Shown here piece by piece: positions 30,519-39,950 of a stretch of 64,000 nucleotides of DNA. The DNA comes from Bacteroidales bacterium (GTDB taxonomy: Bacteria > Bacteroidota > Bacteroidia > Bacteroidales > UBA932): contig JALCST010000011.1 of NCBI GenBank assembly GCA_022653675.1, forward strand, positions 19,946 to 83,945. Reading direction: 5' to 3'. Under the pieces are notes generated by a model. That model saw only the letters and a program-made list of their open reading frames with translations. It made no database searches and was not told where the DNA came from. The translations under genes and the position numbers were made by a program. Within the stretch, counting starts at the first letter, position 1. Each line of letters begins with the position of its first letter.

Positions 30519-31754
30519 ATGGAACAAGTGACAAAACTTGAGAAGATACTGGGCCGCATAGGGGAGCTCAATGCCAAGGGATACAAGCCGGTCACGCTTT
30601 TTGCGGCCTGTCCAAATTCCGTTGCGGTAGTCAAGGCCGCCTTCAGGGCCGCCAAAAGGAACAACGCTCCTATCATATTCGCCGCAACGCTGAACCAGAT
30701 CGATTGCGACGGGGGATATACCGGAATGACACAGGAGGATTTCGTCCGCACCGCCCGTGAGGAAGCGGGGCGCTCCGGTTACCAGGGAGACTACATAATA
30801 GCGATAGATCACGGCGGACCTTGGCTCAAGGATATCCAGCGCATCGAAAAATGGCCTTATGAAAAGGCTATGGCGGCAGTGAAGAGGTCCTATGAAGCGG
30901 CGGTAACGGCAGGCTACGATATGATACATGTGGATCCTACGGTAGATATAAATGTTCCGAAGGGGGAAATCATAAAAATCGAAGTGGTTGCGCAACGTAC
31001 AGTAGAATTGATCTCCCATATAGAGAAGTTCCGCAAGTCGAAAGGGTTGCCGCGCATATCGTATGAAGTGGGAACGGAGGAAGTCCATGGCGGGCTGGCA
31101 GACGAGGCCGTATTCGACAGGTTCCTGCATTTGCTCAAGGCCGGCCTCGAAAGGGAGGGCTGCAGCGACGCATGGCCGAAGTTCATCGTCGGCAAGGTAG
31201 GTACCGACCTTCATACCACTTTCTTCGATTCGAAAGTCGCCAGGGATCTCGCCGACAAGGTAAGGCCATACGGCAGCTTTATAAAGGGACATTATACTGA
31301 CGATGTTTCCAATCCGGAAGAGTATCCTCTGGCCGGGATGGGAGCGGCCAATGTCGGCCCGGAATTCACCGTTTGCGAATACGATGCCCTCGAGGAGCTT
31401 GAGAATCGCGAAAAGAAACTTTATGATGAAAACAGGGTGGCCACACTTTCGAAAATGACGGAAGTCCTCGAACGACTGGTAATAGATTCGGGAAGGTGGA
31501 AGAAATGGATATTGCCGGGAGAATCGTCCGACGACTTCTCGAGCATCGGGGCGGAACGCCGCAGGTGGCTTATCCGGACAAGTGCACGCTATATATGGCA
31601 GTCTCCCGAAGCTATGGCGGCCCGCTGGAAACTTTACGGAAACATGGAAGAGAACGGAATCGACGCGGAGCACATCGTATCGTCCGGGATCGAGAAAAAT
31701 ATGGACAAGTACTACCGCGCCTTCAATCTCATAGACCTTAACAATTATCTATAG
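30519..31754 (+). CDS. GatZ/KbaZ-like protein (D-tagatose-1,6-bisphosphate aldolase subunit family, PF08013-type)
   Basis: NDRGGPW-like IAIDHGGPWLKDIQ, MIHVDPTVDINVPKGEIIKIEVVAQRTVELI, ISYEVGTEEVHGGLAD, FIVGKVGTDLHTTFFD. Confidence 0.88.
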   Translation: MEQVTKLEKILGRIGELNAKGYKPVTLFAACPNSVAVVKAAFRAAKRNNAPIIFAATLNQIDCDGGYTGMTQEDFVRTAREEAGRSGYQGDYIIAIDHGGPWLKDIQRIEKWPYEKAMAAVKRSYEAAVTAGYDMIHVDPTVDINVPKGEIIKIEVVAQRTVELISHIEKFRKSKGLPRISYEVGTEEVHGGLADEAVFDRFLHLLKAGLEREGCSDAWPKFIVGKVGTDLHTTFFDSKVARDLADKVRPYGSFIKGHYTDDVSNPEEYPLAGMGAANVGPEFTVCEYDALEELENREKKLYDENRVATLSKMTEVLERLVIDSGRWKKWILPGESSDDFSSIGAERRRWLIRTSARYIWQSPEAMAARWKLYGNMEENGIDAEHIVSSGIEKNMDKYYRAFNLIDLNNYL

Positions 31755-31756
31755 AA

Positions 31757-32710
31757 ATGGACAGGAAATTCGACATAATCGCTTTGGGAGAGCTGAACGT
31801 AGATTTGATCCTCAACCGGATACAGGGATTTCCGGAAATAGGCAAGGAGATTGTCGCCGACGATTTCCTTATGACCCTCGGCAGTTCGACAGCCATATTC
31901 GCAGCAAATGCCGCTTCGTTGGGCAGTTCGGTGGCTTTTCTCGGGATGGTAGGCAATGACGGCTTCGGAAATTACATCGAAGAGTCGCTTCGCAAGCGGC
32001 GCGTGGATACGTCGCTCCTGATCCGTTCCGAAAGATACAATACCGGGGTGACCGTGGTCATGAATTACGATCAGGACCGTGCGAATGTCACATATCCCGG
32101 GGCGATGAACTTCATGGGGTTGGATGAGATATCAGGGGATGCGATCGGACAGGCGAAGCATGTCCATATTTCCTCGCTGTTCCTTCAGGAAAATCTCAGG
32201 AGGGACATTCCCGGAATATTGGAACTCATCAGAAAGTGCGGGGCTACGGTTTCCCTCGACACCCAGTGGGATCCTTCGGAGAAGTGGGACTTCGATTTCC
32301 GAAAGCTGTTGCCGATGATCAACGTATTCATGCCCAACGAAAAGGAACTCATGTGCCTGACACGTTGCAGCGACCTCGACGCCGCAATTGCGGCGGTATC
32401 GGATTATGTCGACATTATGGTCGTGAAAAGGGGAAGCCGCGGAGCTACCTTGGTATTGAAGGGAGGCGAAAGGCACGATATGCCTGCTTTGCTTAACGAG
32501 CATGTGGTGGATGCGATAGGTGCGGGGGACAGCTTCAACGCCGGTTTCGTTTCGGCCTATGTGCGCGGATACCCGATAAACGAATGCCTTTCCGACGGCA
32601 TTCTGGCCGGAGCCATAAATACTACCGCCGCCGGCGGTACCGGGGCCTTCTCTTCGCCCGAATCCATAAGGGTTGCCGCGCGGACTTTCGGTAAGGAGAT
32701 AAAGATATGA
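31757..32710 (+). CDS. PfkB-family carbohydrate kinase
   Basis: ALGELNVDLILNRI, TLGSSTAIFAANAASLG, signature DAIGAGDSFNAGFVSAYV. Confidence 0.92.
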   Translation: MDRKFDIIALGELNVDLILNRIQGFPEIGKEIVADDFLMTLGSSTAIFAANAASLGSSVAFLGMVGNDGFGNYIEESLRKRRVDTSLLIRSERYNTGVTVVMNYDQDRANVTYPGAMNFMGLDEISGDAIGQAKHVHISSLFLQENLRRDIPGILELIRKCGATVSLDTQWDPSEKWDFDFRKLLPMINVFMPNEKELMCLTRCSDLDAAIAAVSDYVDIMVVKRGSRGATLVLKGGERHDMPALLNEHVVDAIGAGDSFNAGFVSAYVRGYPINECLSDGILAGAINTTAAGGTGAFSSPESIRVAARTFGKEIKI

Positions 32711-34503
32711 AAATGAAGAGAGCGATTTGCAATATTGTTTTTGCAGCATTTCTTTCCTTTCTGCTTTATGGATGCGCAGTTAAGGAAACGGAGGGCAATG
32801 ACGTCGAAATACGGCGCATGTCTTTCGTAAACAGGGGGGACACATCCGTTACCGTCGGGGAATGGTGCAGCGATACCGTTTCCATAGTCGCCGGTGAAAA
32901 CGCTTCGCCTGCGTTTTGGGCTTTCATAGGCAGTTCTTCCGAGTCCAGGGAGGATTGGATAAGACCCCTTGACAGGGATACATGCATAGCCAATTATATG
33001 GGTATGAACGATTCGGACTATGGAGGCGGAATTCCTGCCGCCGTCGTCTGGACGGTCGGAAAATCGTTGGCGGTTGGAGCCCTTTCGGGAGTTCCGTTGA
33101 ATTTAAGCATCCCTGTCGAAAAAAGAGGGGACACGGTCAGGATGTACATAAAATGGGTATTCGAAAAACCTCGCGTACTCAAACCGGGCGACAGCCTGAC
33201 ATTGCCTGAAGAGTTCGTATTCCATGGGAAAAGCGACTGTTTCGAACCTCTGAGAAAATATGCAGAGGCTCTTTCCGGATTGGGAGTAAGACCGGCGGAG
33301 AGCGAACCTTCCGCTTTCGATGCGGCCTGGTGCGCTTGGGGATACGGCCGCGGATTCACTGTGAGACAAATTCTCGGCACCCTGCCTGAAGTTAAGAAAC
33401 TTGGCATAAAATGGGTTTCCATAGACGACGGCTACCAGATAGCCGAAGGGGACTGGAACCTGAATCCTAAGACTTTTCCCGGCGGAGATGCGGAGATGAA
33501 AAACCTTGTAGATTCCATACATGCATCCGGCATGAAAGCCATGATATGGTGGGCGCCTCTTGCAGCAGACCCCGGATGCGCATTCCTCAAGAAACATCCC
33601 GATGCCGTTTCCATGGATAGGAAAGGTGAACCTTATGCTATTTCCTACTGGGACAGCTGGTACCTGAGCCCTTCGGATACGGCCGTGATAGCCGAGACGA
33701 AAAGGATTGTGCGCAAATTCATCGTGGAATACGGCTTCGACGGTATGAAACTGGACGGACAACATCTCAATTGTGTACATCCCGACTACAATCCAGTACA
33801 TCATCCCGATGATCCGGAATACGACTGCCGCCATTTGCCAGAATTCTATAAGACGATTTACGAAACCGCACGGGGGCTTAAAAAGGATGCGGTCGTTCAA
33901 CTTTGCCCTTGCGGAGACTGTTTCTCCGTCTTCAACCTTCCTTATGTGAACCAGACTGTTGCATCCGATCCTGAAAGCAGTTATCAGGTAAGGACCAAGG
34001 CGTACGTTTTCCGTTCGCTGGCTCCAGGTACCGCTTATTACGGCGACCATGTCGAACTTACCGACGGAGGGGAGGATTTCGCCAGCCAACTTGGAGTCGG
34101 TGCCGTGCCGGGTACCAAGTTCACATGGCCTGAATACGGCTCGGACCCTGGCCGGAAAAATTTCCTGGATCCGGAAAAGGAAGCCGTTTGGAAGAAAGCC
34201 TTCGGGATATATGACTCCGAAAGAATGTCGGAAGGTGAAATGTTGGGAGGCCTTTACGATATCGGTTATGACAAACCGGAAACTTATGTGATCCGGAAGG
34301 GGGACGGGACCTTCTATTATTCCCTTTTCGCCCCGGAATTCAGCGGCACCATACATTTCAGGGGGCTTGATAAGGGGACGAAATATACGGTTAAGGACCT
34401 TTGGAACGATGCGGTACTAGGTACTGTCTCGTTTGCGGAAGATTCCGCATCCGTCTCCTTCAAACGGTTCGAACTATTGAAACTGAACAAACAAACTAAC
34501 TAA
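32707..34503 (+). CDS. GH36/GH27-like alpha-galactosidase-type lipoprotein
   Basis: Lipobox LLYGC; WCAWGYGRGFTVRQILGTLPEVKKLGIKWVSIDDGYQ, IEYGFDGMKLDGQHLN, VVQLCPCGD. Confidence 0.82.
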   Translation: MKMKRAICNIVFAAFLSFLLYGCAVKETEGNDVEIRRMSFVNRGDTSVTVGEWCSDTVSIVAGENASPAFWAFIGSSSESREDWIRPLDRDTCIANYMGMNDSDYGGGIPAAVVWTVGKSLAVGALSGVPLNLSIPVEKRGDTVRMYIKWVFEKPRVLKPGDSLTLPEEFVFHGKSDCFEPLRKYAEALSGLGVRPAESEPSAFDAAWCAWGYGRGFTVRQILGTLPEVKKLGIKWVSIDDGYQIAEGDWNLNPKTFPGGDAEMKNLVDSIHASGMKAMIWWAPLAADPGCAFLKKHPDAVSMDRKGEPYAISYWDSWYLSPSDTAVIAETKRIVRKFIVEYGFDGMKLDGQHLNCVHPDYNPVHHPDDPEYDCRHLPEFYKTIYETARGLKKDAVVQLCPCGDCFSVFNLPYVNQTVASDPESSYQVRTKAYVFRSLAPGTAYYGDHVELTDGGEDFASQLGVGAVPGTKFTWPEYGSDPGRKNFLDPEKEAVWKKAFGIYDSERMSEGEMLGGLYDIGYDKPETYVIRKGDGTFYYSLFAPEFSGTIHFRGLDKGTKYTVKDLWNDAVLGTVSFAEDSASVSFKRFELLKLNKQTN

Positions 34504-34513
34504 TAAAGTGCTA

Positions 34514-37444
34514 ATGAAAAAGTATTTGATTATCCTCATGCTGTTCGTGACATGTAACCTTAGTGCACAAGTCTCGATCAAGGGAACGGTTACTTCTGCA
34601 ACTGACAAGGAACCGATTCCCGGAGCAAGCGTAGTAATCAAGGGGACCACTATAGGAACCACCACCGACATTGACGGTAGATATTCCATCAAAGCCCCTG
34701 ATGCACAATCCATACTCGTATTTTCATGCATCGGTTACGAAGATGTCCTGATTCCTGCTGACGGAAAGGAACTGATAAACGTGGCGATGAACGAGAAGAT
34801 GGAGAAATTGGATGACGTAGTGGTCATGGGTTACAGCAACAAAACGAAAAACGAAATCACGAGTGCGGTATCCGTGATCTCTTCCGACAAGCTTGTCGAT
34901 GTTACTTCCCAAAACATAGAAAGCATGCTGCAAGGCAAGGTGGCCGGTGTATCGGTAGTCAATTCCAGCGGACAGCCTGGCAGCGAACCTCTCGTTCGCA
35001 TACGTGGGATTTCGTCCATGAATGCCCCTCAGGGACCTTTGTATGTGGTTGATGGCATCATAGGAGGATCCTATGATCCTAACGACATAGAAACATTGAC
35101 GGTCCTGAAAGACGCCGGATCTACCGGCATGTATGGCGCGCAGGCTAACGGCGGCGTTATAGTGATAACGACCAAGAGTGCTAAAAGCAAGAAGATGACT
35201 TTCAATTTCAAAGCCAATGTCGGCTTCACGCGCCCAGATTTCGACCGTCAGAAAAGGATGAATTCGGCTGAGCTTTACAACTATTACCGCGAATATTTCC
35301 GCGATCCGGAGACATATATGGTGGACGATGTGGCATTCAACAATGCCATTCCAAAGTCCGTGCTCAACACCGATACGGACTGGAGGGGACTCGCTTTCAG
35401 GACGGGTACCGTCCAACAGTATTACTTTTCCCTTATGGGCAAATCCGACAGGAATTCCTATTACGACAGCATATCGTATTTCGACGAGGACGGAACCATG
35501 AGAAATACGGGTTACAAGCAGGTAAACGTACGTTCTAACAATACTTTCAATCTCACAGACTGGCTCAAGATAACGAGCAACATCGACATTCACGGAAGTA
35601 CCAGCAGTTCGATGGACAGCAACCTGCTTTATTATCTCGACGAAGCCCTTCCTTGGGACAGCCCTTATGACGAAAACGGCGATCTCCGCAAATTCTCAGA
35701 GTCTACCGGAATATGGATGAGGGACAAAGTGAATCCGCTCCTCGCTTTCGAGGACAACCAACTCGTGAACAACGTTAAGTCCATAGGACTCGATTATGAT
35801 TTTTCCGTCGATGTCAAGATTACCCCATGGCTCTCGTTCAATTCTCAGAACAGGGTTTCCGGTTCGACCGATAAAACTCATTATCATCGTACTACAAATG
35901 TTGAAACTATGGAGTCCGGAGATTTCATACAGGAGTCGCAGACCTTCGTAGTCAGCGGCATAACGACCGATATGTTCAAGGCCAAGTACAACTTCGGTAA
36001 ACATACTGTCAGCGGACTTTTTGGCTATGAGGCGCAGAGGGAATATGGGGAAGAGATGTCCGCTTCCGGCAAGGGCCTGCCTTACGGTCTTTACGTACTC
36101 GACGTGGCCAGCAACACTTATGTCGTCGGAGGATCGAATTATACCAACGGCATGCAGTCTCTGATTTCGCAGGTGAATTACGATTATGGAAACAAGTATT
36201 TCGTTACCGCTTCGTTCCGTGTCGACCAGTCGTCTACTTTCGACAAGGCCAACCGTACGGCAATGTTCCCATCCATATCCGGAAGCTGGGTGGTAGGCAA
36301 TGAGCCGTTCATGGCAGGCAACGATTTGATAAAGGGACTTAAGCTCCGTGCCAGCTGGGGCAAGACCGGAATGAAGGACATAGGGGCTTCGAAATATCTT
36401 GAGAAATTCGCATACAGCACCCAATATGACGATAATACTTCGGCCGTTCCGACACAGATGTCCAATCCGAATCTGAAATGGGAGCAGACGACGCAGTTCA
36501 ACGTCGGAACCAGCTTTTCATTGGCCGACAGGTTGGACATAGACCTCAACTTCTATCGGAATATCACCAACAACCTACTGGTATATCGCGATCTGCCGCC
36601 TTCGGGAGGATTCGACAAGCAATGGCAGAACTTCGGCTCGGTACTGAATACCGGCTTCGAGACCTCATTGGGAGCCCATATACTTAAGGATGGAAAGTTG
36701 AAATGGAATGCCGATTTCTCGATTTCATATAATTACAACAGGCTCTTCGGATTCGGCGATACTGTAATTTATACATCGCATTACGGGGTGATGCAGGTTT
36801 ATAAGGAGGGATGTTCCCTTTATACCTGGTACGTCAAGGATTATGCAGGTATAGATCCGGAAACCGGGCGCAGGCAGTTCATAGACGAAAACGGCGACAA
36901 GACCTTCGATTATGCTTCCGCCCGCTATGTCGAGGCCGGTTCCCCGCTTATTCCGTGGGAAGGTGGGATCAGCACTGACATTTCGTACGGTAATTGGAAA
37001 TTGTGTGCTACGGGCAACTTCGTATGGGGCGATGTCCTGTATGGGCGCCAACGTGCGAGCGATCTCGCCATTTTCGTCGAGAATTCGCTTGAACCGTCGA
37101 GTGAAGACGTGATTTGGAAACAACCGGGCGATATCGCCACCATTGGGCTCCCGGCATATGCGTCTTCGCAGATTTACGATACTGGCATGCTCGTGCGCGG
37201 AGACTATTTCAAGGTACGCAACATAACCCTTTCCTATACTTTCGACAAGTTTCTCCATAGCGACAACAAACTGACTCTCGCTCTTTCATGCGACAACCTT
37301 TGCACCTTTACGAATGTTTGGGGAGCCGATCCGGAAGTGAATATGAGCATCGATTCGGACTTGCTGCCAGGCGAGATATCAACTTGGGAGAACAGGTATC
37401 CAAACAACAAGCAGTATGTGTTCCAGGTCAATCTAACTTTTTAA
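34514..37444 (+). CDS. SusC/RagA-family TonB-linked outer membrane receptor (PUL2)
   Basis: VSIKGTVTSATDKEPIPGASVVIKGTTIGTTTDIDGRYSI, VVMGYSNKTKNEITSAVSVIS, STGMYGAQANGGVIVITTKS. Confidence 0.96.
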   Translation: MKKYLIILMLFVTCNLSAQVSIKGTVTSATDKEPIPGASVVIKGTTIGTTTDIDGRYSIKAPDAQSILVFSCIGYEDVLIPADGKELINVAMNEKMEKLDDVVVMGYSNKTKNEITSAVSVISSDKLVDVTSQNIESMLQGKVAGVSVVNSSGQPGSEPLVRIRGISSMNAPQGPLYVVDGIIGGSYDPNDIETLTVLKDAGSTGMYGAQANGGVIVITTKSAKSKKMTFNFKANVGFTRPDFDRQKRMNSAELYNYYREYFRDPETYMVDDVAFNNAIPKSVLNTDTDWRGLAFRTGTVQQYYFSLMGKSDRNSYYDSISYFDEDGTMRNTGYKQVNVRSNNTFNLTDWLKITSNIDIHGSTSSSMDSNLLYYLDEALPWDSPYDENGDLRKFSESTGIWMRDKVNPLLAFEDNQLVNNVKSIGLDYDFSVDVKITPWLSFNSQNRVSGSTDKTHYHRTTNVETMESGDFIQESQTFVVSGITTDMFKAKYNFGKHTVSGLFGYEAQREYGEEMSASGKGLPYGLYVLDVASNTYVVGGSNYTNGMQSLISQVNYDYGNKYFVTASFRVDQSSTFDKANRTAMFPSISGSWVVGNEPFMAGNDLIKGLKLRASWGKTGMKDIGASKYLEKFAYSTQYDDNTSAVPTQMSNPNLKWEQTTQFNVGTSFSLADRLDIDLNFYRNITNNLLVYRDLPPSGGFDKQWQNFGSVLNTGFETSLGAHILKDGKLKWNADFSISYNYNRLFGFGDTVIYTSHYGVMQVYKEGCSLYTWYVKDYAGIDPETGRRQFIDENGDKTFDYASARYVEAGSPLIPWEGGISTDISYGNWKLCATGNFVWGDVLYGRQRASDLAIFVENSLEPSSEDVIWKQPGDIATIGLPAYASSQIYDTGMLVRGDYFKVRNITLSYTFDKFLHSDNKLTLALSCDNLCTFTNVWGADPEVNMSIDSDLLPGEISTWENRYPNNKQYVFQVNLTF

Positions 37445-37457
37445 CGGGCAACGATAT

Positions 37458-39023
37458 ATGAAAAAGATAAACTGTATACTTTCATTTCTCATTCTTGCTG
37501 CCGGCCTGCTCTCCTTCACCGGCTGCAATCTGGACATAGCACCTTCGAATTCCCTTACGGGGGACCAGATGAGCGAGTCCCCAACTGGTTTGGAGGATAT
37601 AATAAACGGCTGTTATACCATTTTCAAGGATTATCAGGAAGACCAGGAAAGCAACGACTGGTACCTCCGCCAATATTACCAGATGTCCGATTTCTCCTCT
37701 GACGACGTTACGTACGGACACGAAACGGAAGACAATCTCAACATGATTTTCCGTTATCCTGAGCGCACGCCGGCTTTGGATAACATAACGACTTTCTGGA
37801 TAAACAGCTATAAATTGATATATGCGGCCAATGTGGCTTTGAATGTCGCTGACCGGGCCGAGGAAAAGACGGACCTCGTCAAGCATATCGAAGGCGAAGC
37901 CCTTTTCCTGAAAGCGTTCGCCATGCATAACCTGGTACGCCTTTATGCCAAGCCTTACACTCAGGCTGACGTCGATACGGATCCGGGCATAATAATCCGC
38001 GAATCCATGACCGATACCGACAACAAGGGACGTGCTTCCCTCAAGGATACTTACGATTATATCGTAAACTGTTTGCTAGAGGCCGAAACGGACATGGAAG
38101 ACATAGACGTTTCGGAACGGGACAGCAAGGGATTCGCATCTATCGGAGCTGTCAGGGCTCTCCTTTCGCGCGTCTACCTTTATATGGGTGAATGGGACAA
38201 ATCGATAGAATATTCCACCAAGGTCATTGACAGCGGGGATTATACGCTTGAAACAACGGACGACATACCGGATTACATAACGGATACGAAGGATGCTTCC
38301 GAAACCATATGGTGCATAATAATGAATCAGACAGACGATAAGCAGGAGGGTTCCATAGCATCCATGATAATGACCGAAGGCGACGGCTGCTGGGGCGAAG
38401 AGGGCTATTCTCCGTCGATACTTTCCGATATGGGAATCGGAACGGATATGGAGAAGGTCGACGTACGTTTCAGATTCGTCCAGGATCCTGTGATAAAGAA
38501 CGGGCTTACGCTTTATCCATGCTCTAAGTTCAGCGGCCAGGATGGGTCGAAGACAAGCTCTTCGCCTGTGATGTTCCGTTTGTCGGAGATGTATTTCAAC
38601 CGTGCGGAGGCTTATGCACACGAGGGGGACGAACCAGATGCTTTGGATGACATAAATACCGTCCGTGCCCAGAGAATAGATCCTTCCGCCATAGAAGGAT
38701 CGACGGTGGAAGACTTCCTTTACAAAACGTCCGACGTAAACAGTTCCACCACTATACTCGATCTGGTACTTAAGGAAAAAAGGATCGAATTCGCATTCGA
38801 GGCGCAACGCTTTTTCGACCTGAGACGTAACGGCATGGACATAATACGCAATTATTGGGGATTCCATATCCTTACGTATTCCGTAGGACAGGCGGTAAGC
38901 AAAGCTCCGGGCCTTGATGTTGACCAGGTGGTTACCAAGGCTTCCTATTCCCGCCTAGTATTTCCTATACCTTCGCAAGAGGTCAACAATAACCCTTCCT
39001 GTGTACAAAACGAAGGATATTAA
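37458..39023 (+). CDS. SusD/RagB-family outer membrane lipoprotein (PUL2)
   Basis: Lipobox FTGC; EGEALFLKAFAMHNLVRLYAKPYTQ, VLKEKRIEFAFEAQRFFDLRRNGMD, FPIPSQEVNNNPSCVQNEGY. Confidence 0.95.
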   Translation: MKKINCILSFLILAAGLLSFTGCNLDIAPSNSLTGDQMSESPTGLEDIINGCYTIFKDYQEDQESNDWYLRQYYQMSDFSSDDVTYGHETEDNLNMIFRYPERTPALDNITTFWINSYKLIYAANVALNVADRAEEKTDLVKHIEGEALFLKAFAMHNLVRLYAKPYTQADVDTDPGIIIRESMTDTDNKGRASLKDTYDYIVNCLLEAETDMEDIDVSERDSKGFASIGAVRALLSRVYLYMGEWDKSIEYSTKVIDSGDYTLETTDDIPDYITDTKDASETIWCIIMNQTDDKQEGSIASMIMTEGDGCWGEEGYSPSILSDMGIGTDMEKVDVRFRFVQDPVIKNGLTLYPCSKFSGQDGSKTSSSPVMFRLSEMYFNRAEAYAHEGDEPDALDDINTVRAQRIDPSAIEGSTVEDFLYKTSDVNSSTTILDLVLKEKRIEFAFEAQRFFDLRRNGMDIIRNYWGFHILTYSVGQAVSKAPGLDVDQVVTKASYSRLVFPIPSQEVNNNPSCVQNEGY

Positions 39024-39029
39024 TTTAAA

Positions 39030-39935
39030 ATGCATACTGAGATGAATAACATATTTTCAAAAATCACCGCTGCGTTTTCCGTATTCATGCTTTTGGGCGC
39101 TGTTTCATGCATACACCAGGGAGATCTGAACCTCGATCCCGTACCTGATCTGGCCTTTTCATACGAAAGTGACGGATTGACCCTTACATTTACTTCGGAT
39201 ACGGAGGATGCATCCGACATAAGCTGGACTTCCAGCGACGGCGGTACGGGTACGGGCGACACGTTCGTCCATACCTTCGCATCCCCGGATACTTATTGGG
39301 TACAGATGAAAGGCGACTATAACGGCGAAGAACAAACGGTTTCCACCAAGGTTCTCGTTGCGAAAGCCGCCCTCGTAAGCATGAGCGACGGGACATGCGA
39401 TGATTGGGATAATGTCCAATACTCGGATTTCCAATTTACCGGGGAATCGGAAGGATCTCCTGTCATATGCGGCAAGTTCGACTACGATGCCAATTACATA
39501 TACCTTTATTTGGAGTTGGACAACACGGCGAAAGATAACGTTACCAATGACTCGGCCATCATATCGTTCAGTTGCGATGCTGATGACGATGCCACTACCG
39601 GATGCCCGGACGACGGAATCGGTGCCGATTACCTTATGGAAGGGTGCCTTACGACTTCCGAACCTTGTTATGATTTCTATACCGGCAGTACTGACGGCGA
39701 CTGGACCCATATCGACGACGCTACCATTCTCGACAATATAATGGTACTCGGACACGAAGAAACCACTCCTGAAAATGTCACCAAGTTCGAATGGGCATAC
39801 AGCCGAAAAACAATGGAAATAACATCCACTTCCTTCAAGTTCATCCTTTTGATTTACGACGGGGACTGGAATGATGCGGATGCGTTCTATTATAATGGTG
39901 ATAGTGCCATTTCCATCGCTATGGACAAGCAATAG
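39030..39935 (+). CDS. PKD-like surface lipoprotein (SusE-position) of unknown specificity
   Basis: Lipobox AVSC; PKD-like SYESDGLTLTFTSDTEDASDISWTSSDGGTGTGDTFVHTFASPDTYWVQM. Immediately follows susD homologue. Confidence 0.7.
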   Translation: MHTEMNNIFSKITAAFSVFMLLGAVSCIHQGDLNLDPVPDLAFSYESDGLTLTFTSDTEDASDISWTSSDGGTGTGDTFVHTFASPDTYWVQMKGDYNGEEQTVSTKVLVAKAALVSMSDGTCDDWDNVQYSDFQFTGESEGSPVICGKFDYDANYIYLYLELDNTAKDNVTNDSAIISFSCDADDDATTGCPDDGIGADYLMEGCLTTSEPCYDFYTGSTDGDWTHIDDATILDNIMVLGHEETTPENVTKFEWAYSRKTMEITSTSFKFILLIYDGDWNDADAFYYNGDSAISIAMDKQ

Positions 39936-39950
39936 TCATAATTCGGATTA

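Noticed and set aside
30504-31673. 389-aa minus-strand ORF
   Set aside because: Antisense to the GatZ/KbaZ-like CDS, which has clear motifs.
33103-34356. 417-aa minus-strand ORF
   Set aside because: Antisense to the GH36-like CDS; composition and lack of motifs indicate a shadow ORF.
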